Below, in pieces: positions 45,201 through 47,962 of a DNA stretch of 64,000 bases. Each line of letters begins with the position of its first letter. Position 1 is the first letter of the stretch. The notes under the pieces are model-generated. The model saw only the letters and a program-made list of their open reading frames with translations, made no database searches and was not told the DNA's origin. The stretch comes from Culex pipiens pallens. Taxonomy: Eukaryota > Arthropoda > Insecta > Diptera > Culicidae. The translations under genes were made by a program, and so were the position numbers. The DNA is taken from NCBI RefSeq assembly GCF_016801865.2, contig NC_068938.1:115160615-115224614 (forward strand). Direction: 5' to 3'.

Positions 45201-47962
45201 GAAACTACTTTCATATGTAAAGTGACAAAAATGCACGGAGTTTTTTCAGTTTTTGTTGAATATCTCAGGATTGAAATCGAATTTTGGGGATCTGTAAAGG
45301 TCAAAAGTTGAGGCATTGTGAGCTGCACAAAATGGCGTTCTTAACTCAATTTGGCCCAAAATGCACGTACGACAAGTTAGCACGATGGCGACGACATTTA
45401 ATAATGTAAATTTTAAAATGTTTTACATTCTTCTTGGATTTTTATTCAGTACCAGCCGTCTCCATGAGTATGAAAATTTTTTTTCTGAAAAACGCAATTT
45501 TCACCGATAGAATATTTTGAATTCTCAAAATTTATTTTCCCTTAAAAAGCACTCAGCTAGCAAAATCTAAACGTAGAAACATGTACCCTTCATGAAAAGG
45601 CTTTTGAATTGATCTCAGTTGAAAGGTTCTCCAAATCTCTGAATTGCAAATGTAACATCCTGGAGCAGAACTGTTAAATTCTAAAAAAAAATCAAATTAT
45701 TCGCTCTACAGCATTGCCTTGGCGTTCTCGATTGCGAGATTCCTACTCGAAACTAAGTGTCCGAAGGCTTGATTGTTGAGACAATTGCAAACCTCTTTTT
45801 ACACCTCAGCTTCCATCCACCCCGGGATTCGAACTGACGACCTTTGGATTATTAGTCCAACTGCCTACCAGCGACTCTACCGAGGCAGGACCCAGGGAGA
45901 CGACTCCTACACCTGGACTGAGCTACACAGCAAAAAATCCGATGGTAAAATCGCATGCAAAAGCATGCACATCACCTTCGTCAAAATAGACACTTAATAT
46001 TACACGCTGCATCTACAATTTTTGTAAACACAAAAAAAAAGTTGCAGCTGACGGGATTCAAACCAAGCACCATCAGTTAGGACTGGCGCCTTAGCTCGCT
46101 CGGTCATCAGACCGATGAAAAATGGAAAGGATAAACGTATATGTGAGCTTGACATTTCGGTCAAGTAAGTTTCCCATACTGATGGGCTACATATTTCAGG
46201 GTGTAATATTACACAGAATTTCATAAAATAATGCAAAATTTATTTTACACCCAGGCCTTTTACACGCAGCTGGATCACTACTTTATTTGCTGTGTAACGA
46301 CTTAACCTTTTTAGGTTAGTCCGGGGCCAACATTTACTTCCCGTCCGACGGAAGGCGTGATCAGACAAATCTCGTCTCGAAAAATGCCACCGGGACCATC
46401 TGGGATCGAACCCAGGCCGACTGGGTGAGAGGCAATCACGCTTACCCCTACACCACGGTCCCGGCGCTCTTATTTCTAAATTCTAATAAACACTAAATAA
46501 ATTAAATAAAATATTTTGAATCGAACACATTCTAAATAAAGAAAGTGAAACACAATATATAGTATATATTTCTAATCGGTTTTCTCCATACCGTTCTTAG
46601 GATGTTAATGAAATATTCAGAGAACTCAGAACTAATTTATTGATAAAAAAAGACCGAAAAATATCTACATTTCACAGAAAAAAAAATCATGGTAACATTA
46701 CATCTGGAAAGGGGAACATCTTTTATGTCAGAAAAATGTGTAATTTTACCTCTGAAAATGTGTAATTTTACCACTTTTCTGTTGTAATGTCGCCTTTTCA
46801 GTCTAAATTGAGGTAAAATTACATCATAAAAGAGGTAATATTCAACCTTCCAAAATTACACCTTCCAAATTTACACAATTTGTGACTGTGTAGTTTAAAC
46901 TTTTTCGAGGTTTAAGATAATATAGGGAAACAGCAACTAACTCCACCGTGCTTCTAATGTTGACCTATCAGCAGTTTGAAATTCAATTTCAGTTCATAAA
47001 AAGAATTTTCATCAGAAATCAAGTGATAAATAGCTAAATAGGATGAGAGCAAGCCAGTTTCTATCAACAGTTTCACAAAATAAGTTTGGAGTGAGTGCAT
47101 AACTTGCAGGAACATACGAGAATTCCCCCTAAATAGTATAAAAACTTCAAAATGATAAAAAAATAATCCCCCGGTCTTGGTCATGGTCAAGCAAGTATGC
47201 AGTAATTTTTGTTTTGATCCTGACCGTGTCTCAACGAAATTTGTTACATATAAAAATGAACTGTCGATGAAAAAATATTCAAAAACAAGCTCTAACTTAT
47301 AAAACTGACAAAAAATAAACAAGCAAAACATATCAACCAGCTAAACGCATATAAAAGAACTCAACATGAAAGAATAAACAAAATTAAAACATAAACAGAG
47401 AAGTAAACAACCCTACTTCTACTTTTTAGAAGCTTTAAATGATCTAAAACAAATCAGACAGTTAATGTACGCAACACACTTCAAATCTAGTCCAGCCAAC
47501 AACAAAAATGTTTGAACCGCATAGACATTTATTCAGTTCTTAACTCTGAGCTGATAGATGTACGTAAAGGCGAGGAAAAGTTGAGAATCCATATTTAAAG
47601 AAGTTTTTTTCCTCAGAAATGGAGGCAACATTTTTTTGTTTTATATAGAAATAAACTTGAACAACTCGAATCTCACATTTTGAGAAAGTATCTGAACATT
47701 AAGCTTAACACAAAGCTGAAATAATTCTAACCAATTTCGTTAAAATCATCTTAACTGATTTGCTAAACTGTGCTCTTAACATCATGCAATTATAAGACAC
47801 CCTATCTGTTTCCTCCCCAAGATCCCACCCCATTCGCCAACAGAGTACCGACTTAACTCTTTTCTTACCTTCCTCGCTGTGCGTGCTCGTGATGAGAAAT
47901 CCATTTAAAATCAGCAAAACACTCGCAACCAGCAGCATTGCATTCGATTTTAATGCTTTCAT
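9144..47962 (-). CDS. DIP/lachesin-like three-Ig cell-surface protein gene (spliced, C-terminus missing)
   Basis: Minus-strand gene assembled from exons with consensus GT/AG sites and compatible phases: 47962-47869, 26545-26504, 21807-21710, 21638-21431, 21227-21081, 20982-20854, 20723-20589, optional 13791-13699, and 9296-9144. Without the optional exon this gives 335 residues plus one base. The product has a signal peptide (about residues 1-28) and three Ig domains with Cys pairs at about 69/130, 173/220 and 263/319. Family hallmarks include YKVAWLRVDTQTILTI, PPSVSKRVMLIVHFPPM, a DFGTYKC turn and KNSLGETDGSIKVY. Proteins of this family (Drosophila DIPs, lachesin) are secreted-face, usually GPI-anchored adhesion molecules; DIPs bind Dpr proteins in synaptic partner recognition. 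From memory the sequence is closest to the DIP delta/eta/theta group, but I do not assign a paralogue. The tail and GPI signal are not securely found here. Introns reach 21 kb and are packed with transposons. Confidence 0.93.
10573..11150 (+). mobile_element. Non-LTR retroelement 3' end with CTTATG tail and 25-bp target duplication
   Basis: From about 10772 the sequence matches the insertion ending at 31997: CTTTCCGCAG and CGGCTGCCTGA, then GAATCCTGACCTCATACCCA and GGTATTGATCAGCATGATAG. It ends in CTATGCTTATGCTTATG. A direct repeat of about 25 bp flanks it (about 10548-10572 and 11151-11175, GCTAAAATTACTT then AAACTCAAAAA). A long duplication with a tandem-repeat tail indicates target-primed reverse transcription. 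It is 5' truncated and has no coding region. Confidence 0.75.
11400..13190 (+). mobile_element. Possible LTR-retroelement remnant
   Basis: A short open frame at 11546-11731 with a Cys/His-rich end is followed by GACTGTTGGCC-type sequence. Between about 12110 and 12700 there is a GC-rich coding-like block that includes GASLERFLERRETEFAARNI in one frame, broken by stops. The composition differs sharply from the AT-rich intron on both sides. I could not identify paired LTRs or a polymerase, so the assignment to an LTR element is tentative. Confidence 0.3.
13699..13791 (-). CDS. Candidate 93-bp cassette exon of the DIP-like gene inside Ig3
   Basis: This is a symmetric phase-1 open segment of 93 bp with acceptor CTAGTTATTTTTCAG|AATC and donor TCATCAG|GTGAGTAG. 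It would insert 31 residues (SYRTSSTGRSSMTNAFDVV, KNITKNNMESS plus junction residues) between strands C and D of Ig3. The segment is Ser/Thr-rich with an NIT sequon and has no recognisable homology. The ordinary family fold does not need it, and the Ig3 halves join in frame without it. It sits inside the span bounded by the two arms of the 10032-15111 element, and a tRNA-derived SINE ends 36 bp upstream of it. It could be a real regulated exon, a transposon-exonised segment or a chance open frame. Confidence 0.45.
13827..14064 (-). mobile_element. tRNA-derived SINE, first copy
   Basis: Read on the minus strand, it begins with a tRNA-like head containing an A-box-like TGGATCAATCGG and a B box GGTTCGAATCC, with an anticodon-arm-like CTGGACTCACAATCCAG. 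A tRNA-unrelated body and an oligo-T end near 13820 follow. It is nearly identical to the copy at 25887-26128. Its 3' end lies 36 bp from the candidate exon at 13791, and its T run adds to the pyrimidine tract of that acceptor. Confidence 0.85.
14539..14773. mobile_element. 235-bp TA-flanked MITE with about 43-bp inverted repeats
   Basis: The ends are CCGTAAACTGGGGTGACTTT then GATAGCCCGGGGTGAC, and their near-exact inverse, flanked by TA (14537-14538 and 14774-14775). It interrupts the right arm of the 10032-15111 element between ATCATG and TGTGG. A longer relative lies at 36206-37351. Confidence 0.9.
15341..15783. other. AT-rich intron without recognised feature
   Basis: No gene and no clear repeat structure was seen in this stretch. 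Confidence 0.5.
15784..15953. mobile_element. MITE-like inverted repeat with long G runs
   Basis: GGGACCATCCATAAACCACG then TGGACACTTT on the left is mirrored on the right by AAAGTGTCCACGTGGTTTGT then GGATGGTCCC. Inside are two poly-G runs of about 18 and 11 bases and an inner GTCCACG inverted repeat around TTTTTTTTGTATGGACAA. A decayed relative may lie at about 60980-61085. Confidence 0.75.
15954..17550. other. Intron stretch without recognised feature
   Basis: The sequence is moderately complex with no recognisable gene. Short ORFs near 16160-16920 and 16956-17141 have no domain or homology I recognise. There is a short repeat-like GA-rich block near 17400-17460. Confidence 0.4.
17640..17830. 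repeat. GACTCC hexamer array, left end
   Basis: Imperfect tandem repeats of GACTCC with CCGGCT and CCAACT variants form the subterminal region of the hAT-like element. Confidence 0.85.
19478..19655. repeat. GACTCC hexamer array, right end
   Basis: Imperfect GACTCC tandem repeats, including a run of about seven perfect units near 19560-19595, mirror the left array functionally. They read as the same strand motif at both ends rather than a true inverted copy. Confidence 0.85.
20126..20245. repeat. Possible remnant of the CCGTAAACTGGGGT MITE family
   Basis: TTTTACCCCAGTTGACGGTA at about 20219-20238 resembles the complement of the terminal sequence of the MITE at 14539-14773. No left end is evident. 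Confidence 0.35.
20589..20723 (-). CDS. DIP-like gene, exon for first half of Ig3
   Basis: This 135-bp exon encodes PPMIWIQDQLVGAALGQRLT, then LECNSEAFPRSINYWMKNDT and IITQ. It supplies the first Ig3 Cys (about 263), the core Trp in NYWMK and a sequon NDT. The acceptor is CATTCACAG|TTCC and the donor is ACTCAAG|GTAAGCC, phase 1 at both ends. It joins in frame directly to KRFEPSTHEAS of the exon at 9296, or first to the optional exon at 13791. Confidence 0.95.
20854..20982 (-). CDS. DIP-like gene, exon for second half of Ig2
   Basis: This 129-bp exon is phase 1 at both ends. It encodes SSLNASTFTISRVNRLHMGA then YLCIASNGIPPSVSKRVMLI and VH. The second Ig2 Cys is at about 220 and there is a sequon NAS. 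RLHMGAYLCIASNG followed by PPSVSKRV is one of the most conserved blocks in the DIP/lachesin family. The acceptor is TTTATTTTCAG|CTTCC and the donor is GTGCATT|GTAAGTATC. Confidence 0.95.
21081..21227 (-). CDS. DIP-like gene, exon for first half of Ig2
   Basis: This 147-bp exon is phase 1 at both ends. It encodes 48 residues, beginning PPNILDYPTSTDMVVREGSN and continuing VTLKCAASGSPQPVIMWRRE. It supplies the first Ig2 Cys (about 173), the core Trp in MWRRE and a sequon NVT. The acceptor is ATGTTTATTTTCAG|TACC and the donor is ACGGGAG|GTAATTTG. The PTSTDMVVREG segment is typical of the Ig1-Ig2 linker and A strand of DIPs. Confidence 0.95.
21431..21638 (-). CDS. DIP-like gene, exon for second half of Ig1
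   Basis: This 208-bp exon encodes 69 residues, starting VAWLRVDTQTILTIQTHVIT and containing ESDKGWYMCQVNTDPM with the second Ig1 Cys at about 130. It ends IGFLNVV. The core Trp is in VAW. The acceptor is TCTTCCCTCCACAG|GTC (phase 0) and the donor is GTCGTGG|GTAAGTTT (phase 1). This domain is the one that makes heterophilic Dpr contacts in known DIPs (family knowledge). Third positions are markedly GC-rich compared with the surrounding AT-rich intron, consistent with coding selection. Confidence 0.95.
21710..21807 (-). CDS. DIP-like gene, exon for first half of Ig1
   Basis: The exon encodes LPKFGEPIQNLTVALG followed by REAILICVIDNLQTYK (residues about 47-78). It covers strands A to C of the first Ig domain, with the first core Cys at about 69 and an N-glycosylation sequon NLT. 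The acceptor is TTCTGCATTTTCAG|AT (phase 1) and the donor is TACAAG|GTACACGTG (phase 0). The motif DNLQTYKVAWLRVDTQ spanning the junction is a strong DIP/lachesin hallmark. A MITE (21832-22038) ends only 24 bp upstream of the exon. Confidence 0.93.
21832..22038. mobile_element. 207-bp MITE with CACAGAAAAA termini
   Basis: It starts CACAGAAAAAAAAAATGATG and ends TTTTTTTTCTGTG. It contains ATTCATCAGGAAATGGTGAC and ATATTCATCAGGTTCAC. A second copy lies at 22311-22825, where it is itself interrupted. Its left end is only 24 bp from the acceptor of the Ig1 exon at 21807. Confidence 0.85.
22311..22825. mobile_element. Second copy of the CACAGAAAAA MITE, interrupted
   Basis: It is TA-flanked (22309-22310 and 22826-22827). 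The left half up to about 22447 and the right half from about 22764 match the 21832-22038 copy. The intervening segment of about 315 bp is an insertion. Confidence 0.85.
22448..22763 (-). mobile_element. Unknown insertion with a protein-like open frame, inside a MITE
   Basis: This segment is absent from the sister MITE copy. On the minus strand it begins TCTATATATATAAAAA, a start seen in some Helitron families (inference). A frame of about 90 codons then runs open, containing FERESVQYGASDLGDLCCVE and LEPIPENLQIVWEKLRKIQF, with a Lys/Glu-rich helical end, and stops just before the MITE resumes. The amino acid usage looks like a real protein fragment, but I do not recognise the family. It may be a captured or retroposed gene fragment. 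Confidence 0.5.
23113..23195. repeat. About 80-bp palindromic repeat
   Basis: GATTAAATTTTCAAAAGG and its inverse TTGAAAATTTAATC bracket a CCCTATCTGC...GGGATAGG core. A second copy occurs at 36738-36817 in opposite orientation. It probably is a tiny foldback element. Confidence 0.75.
23200..25632. other. Intron without gene; fragment of the GGGTAATTCTC family at 25050-25200
   Basis: No coding region is supported. Around 25055-25195 a partial copy of the terminal-repeat family occurs (CAAATCACACGAAATCGGAA to GTGTGAGTTGGCGGAGAATA). GC-richer unique blocks at about 23820-24300 and 24400-24600 have no recognised function. Confidence 0.45.
25637..26336. mobile_element. TTAA-flanked palindromic element carrying a SINE
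   Basis: It is flanked by TTAA on both sides (25633-25636 and 26337-26340). The ends CATTCCAACTCCCAAGCC and the complement of GGCTTGGGCATCCGTGTAAG are partly inverted. The inner arms repeat AACTCGCTGGTTCTCG, GATCATCTAGACATTC and GTTGGAACGATGTTTTC in inverse form. The sister copy at 43938-44399 lacks the SINE. A TTAA target is characteristic of piggyBac-type elements (inference). Confidence 0.8.
25887..26128 (-). mobile_element. tRNA-derived SINE, second copy, with target duplication
   Basis: It is nearly identical to 13827-14064 and has the same tRNA-like head with B box GGTTCGAATCC. It is flanked by the exact direct repeat AGAAATTAC (25878-25886 and 26129-26137). The sister element at 43938-44399 shows the unoccupied site. 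Confidence 0.9.
26504..26545 (-). CDS. DIP-like gene, 42-bp exon between leader and Ig1
   Basis: This is a 42-bp exon with acceptor TTTACTTATTTCAG|AAGAAC and donor GACAGAG|GTAAGGC. It is phase 1 at both ends and open only in the frame set by the leader exon. It adds residues EEPVEDGSSYILDR, an acidic linker, between the signal peptide and the DLPKFGEPIQNL start of Ig1. Because it is symmetric and a multiple of three, it could be skipped without a frameshift. No homology was recognised beyond phase and position. Support is the coincidence of two strong splice sites, frame and correct order between exons. Confidence 0.7.
26546..28590. other. First-intron segment without recognised gene
   Basis: Unique-looking and AT-rich sequence, with short GC-richer parts near 27000-27550. 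The ORF at 27314-27532 has no recognisable domain. A (GA/TC)-poor CCTCCCTCCCCC tract lies near 27964. Confidence 0.4.
28592..29086. mobile_element. MITE-like element with GGTGACAA termini
   Basis: The left end has ATTGAGGTGACAAGAAAAA and the right end has the complement of CATTAGGGTGACAATAAAA. The sequence next to the right end (AATCGATTCTTTAGACAAAT) matches, inverted, the block at 60420-60470 of a second copy starting near 60390 (GGGTGACAAGAAAAATTGAC). Confidence 0.6.
29087..30200. other. Intron stretch without recognised gene
   Basis: Overlapping short ORFs on both strands at 29271-29865 have no recognisable domain and mutually conflicting frames. I treat them as chance frames in a GC-richer intron block. 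TGATGATGATGATGA occurs near 29836-29850. Confidence 0.4.
30200..30413. repeat. Left part of a GTGCGACAAGATAGCACGAC-family copy
   Basis: GTGCATTGTTCCAAAATGTG and the block GGAGTCTCGAGTTATTATTT align with 45010-45075 of the intact copy. The right part continues after the inserted element at about 35780-35850 (TAGTCGCACTTGCAGATGTG then ACAAGATAGCACGA). Confidence 0.65.
30485..32911. mobile_element. 2.4-kb foldback element with about 620-bp arms
   Basis: The left arm (30485 to about 31105) and right arm (about 32270-32911) are inverted copies. Matching blocks include CTGAGCAATTCTCT versus its complement, GGTGCCTTCGGTATGCCCAA, ATTTGGTGTCTTCGGCAAAG and TATGTTTTAGAGGACATCAA. It interrupts the composite element between GGGACCAAA and TGTGCCCATGG, which are adjacent in the other copy. 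The loop holds a retroelement insertion. Confidence 0.85.
31122..31997 (+). mobile_element. Non-LTR retroelement 3' end with CTATG tail
   Basis: Sequence from 31610 on matches the copy at 10772-11150. The tail is CTATGCTATGCTATG. A direct repeat of about 16 bp, ATTAGTGCA followed by YAYGTTT, flanks it (from 31108 and from 31998). The 5' part includes CACTGATCAGTAGTGCGGTG and has no coding region. Confidence 0.75.
32995..33372. mobile_element. MITE of the GGGTAATTCTC family
   Basis: The left end is GGGTAATTCTCCGCCAACTC and the right end is the complement of GGGTAATTCTCTACCAACTC. Internal blocks CGACCCCTCTTCGATTTGCG-like and CAAAGTTTCACGCAAATCGA are also partly inverted. It sits inside the left arm of the composite element. 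Confidence 0.85.
33723..33780. repeat. TGTGTATG microsatellite
   Basis: An imperfect (TGTGTATG)n tract just ahead of the 164-bp satellite. Confidence 0.8.
33943..35254 (+). repeat. 164-bp tandem satellite, eight units
   Basis: The motif CCGGATCTCACTTAAATGTA recurs at 33943, 34107, 34271, 34435, 34599, 34763, 34927 and 35091, always exactly 164 bp apart. Each unit also holds CCGACCCATCGTTGGTTAGG or its TTTG variant, GATCTGGCAACCCTGTCTCG and AGTGATATTGATGTAC. Two unit subtypes alternate (CACCATCC/TTGG and CACCTTCC/TTTG), and the order of units 3-4 recurs in units 7-8. Confidence 0.95.
35850..36205. other. Intron stretch without recognised feature
   Basis: AT-rich, with no gene or repeat recognised. 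Confidence 0.4.
36206..37351. mobile_element. 1.15-kb element related to the CCGTAAACTGGGGT MITE
   Basis: CGTAAACCGAGGCGACATTG at the left and the complement of CCGTAAACCGGGGTGACTTT at the right form inverted ends similar to those of the 235-bp MITE at 14539. An inner GGGGTGACTTTGGTATAG lies near 36404. There is no coding region. The small palindrome at 36738-36817 is nested inside. Confidence 0.6.
36738..36817. repeat. About 80-bp palindromic repeat, second copy
   Basis: TAGATTAAATTTTCAAAACA on the left and TTGAAAATTTAATCTAG on the right surround an ACCTATCCC...GATAGGACC core. It matches 23113-23195 inverted. Confidence 0.75.
37352..39422. other. Intron stretch without recognised gene
   Basis: Mostly unique AT-rich sequence with a GC-richer block at about 38400-38620. 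Overlapping short ORFs on both strands there have no recognisable domains. Confidence 0.4.
39526..39770 (-). mobile_element. Retroposed insertion with GCATTC tail repeats
   Basis: An exact 13-bp direct repeat TACAATTTTTGCA flanks it (39513-39525 and 39771-39783). It begins with TTCGCATTCGCATTCGCAT, a tandem tail when read on the minus strand. It is absent from the sister MITE. It is probably a SINE or truncated LINE inserted in minus orientation. Confidence 0.8.
39899..40146. mobile_element. 248-bp TA-flanked MITE nested in another MITE
   Basis: CTGCCCCTGATCGCATAAAT then GTCCCATATGCA is inverted at the other end as TGCATATGGGACATTTATGC then GAACATGGGCAG. It is flanked by TA (39897-39898 and 40147-40148). 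The sister element at 45926-46294 shows the unoccupied site. Confidence 0.9.
40427..40644. mobile_element. 218-bp MITE with CACAG termini
   Basis: It starts CACAGAAAAAAAAATCATGG and ends TTTTTTTGCTGTG, with a body rich in GTAAAATTACATC and AATGTGTAATTTTACC. A second copy of the same length is at 46673-46890. It is related in its ends to the 21832 family. Confidence 0.88.
41150..41295. mobile_element. 146-bp palindromic MITE
   Basis: CACTGAAATAAAAAAAGTAC at the left is inverted at the right, followed inwards by the near-palindromic AAATTCCTAAATTCTAGG. The loop is only about 45 bp, and there is no coding. Confidence 0.85.
41296..43002. other. Intron stretch without recognised gene
   Basis: A GC-richer unique block at about 41330-41640 includes CGTTGTCGTCGTCTTCGTCG. 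The rest is AT-rich. No supported gene or repeat was found. Confidence 0.4.
43003..43560 (+). repeat. Relative of the satellite-bearing element
   Basis: GCCTTCCTCACCTTACTGAG, ACCCACCTTCACGTATACCT and GACTCAGAATCATGTTCTGA match the leader of 33608-33780. One decayed satellite unit follows (GAAGATCTGACAACCC, TTTTTGGAGACCGGATCTCA, CGACCCGTCGTTCGTTAG). No array is present here. Confidence 0.7.
43938..44399. mobile_element. TTAA-flanked palindromic element without SINE
   Basis: TTAA flanks both ends (43934-43937 and 44400-44403). It is the sister of 25637-26336 and preserves the unoccupied SINE site at the segment GCAGAATTTACAGATTTG near 44206-44223. Confidence 0.82.
44880..45389. mobile_element. 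Intact copy of the GTGCGACAAGATAGCACGAC family
   Basis: CGTCGTGCTATCTTGTCGCA at the left and the complement at the right (GTACGACAAGTTAGCACGAT) form inverted ends of a 510-bp AT-rich element. The two 5-kb composite elements sit inside other copies of this family, near the point corresponding to about 45140-45160 here. Confidence 0.75.
45700..45893 (-). mobile_element. tRNA-derived SINE
   Basis: On the minus strand CCTGCCTCGGTAGAGTCGCT then GGTAGGCAGTTGGACTAATA precedes a B box CAGTTCGAATCCC. An anticodon-arm-like TTGGACTAATAATCCAA is visible. The body ends near CGCTCTACAGCATTGCC. A 3' fragment of the same SINE is at 63551-63620. The head of a related one lies at 52535-52580. Confidence 0.75.
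45894..46465 (-). mobile_element. tRNA-Glu-like SINE interrupted by a MITE
   Basis: On the minus strand the head is GGGACCGTGGTGTAGGGGTA then AGCGTGATTGCCTCTCACCC, with B box GGGTTCGATCCC, resembling tRNA-Glu(CTC). The body GTCTGATCACGCCTTCCGTC follows. Sequence from 46297 to 46465 and from 45894 to 45925 is continuous in the copy at 51967-52165. Here the MITE at 45926-46294 separates the two. Confidence 0.8.
45926..46294. mobile_element. 369-bp TA-flanked MITE with tRNA-Leu-like segment
   Basis: The ends are CACAGCAAAAAATCCGATGG and the complement of CACAGCAAATAAAGTAG, flanked by TA (45924-45925 and 46295-46296). The inner minus-strand segment GATGACCGAGCGAGCTAAGG then CGCCAGTCC with a B-box-like TTTGAATCCC resembles tRNA-Leu. 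It is inserted in a SINE. Confidence 0.9.
46673..46890. mobile_element. 218-bp MITE with CACAG termini, second copy
   Basis: It starts CACAGAAAAAAAAATCATGG and ends TTTGTGACTGTG. It is collinear and equal in length with 40427-40644. Confidence 0.88.
46891..47868. other. Start of the first intron, unique AT-rich
   Basis: Downstream of the leader-exon donor. No repeat or gene was recognised. The minus ORF at 46954-47331 is AT-driven and has no domain I recognise. Confidence 0.4.
47869..47962 (-). CDS. DIP-like gene, first coding exon: signal peptide
   Basis: The exon encodes 31 residues beginning MKALKSNAMLLVASVLLILN, a basic start followed by a hydrophobic core and then a polar stretch ending THSEE, as expected of a secretory signal peptide. 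The start is the only ATG in this frame that precedes the hydrophobic core directly (A at -3). The frame stays open upstream, but only through a TTG at 48088, which I do not treat as a start. The donor is GAAG|GTAAGAAAAG and the exon ends in phase 1, matching both the 42-bp exon at 26545 and the Ig1 exon at 21807. The following intron is about 21.3 kb. DIP-family proteins enter the secretory pathway, so a leader exon is expected. Confidence 0.85.
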
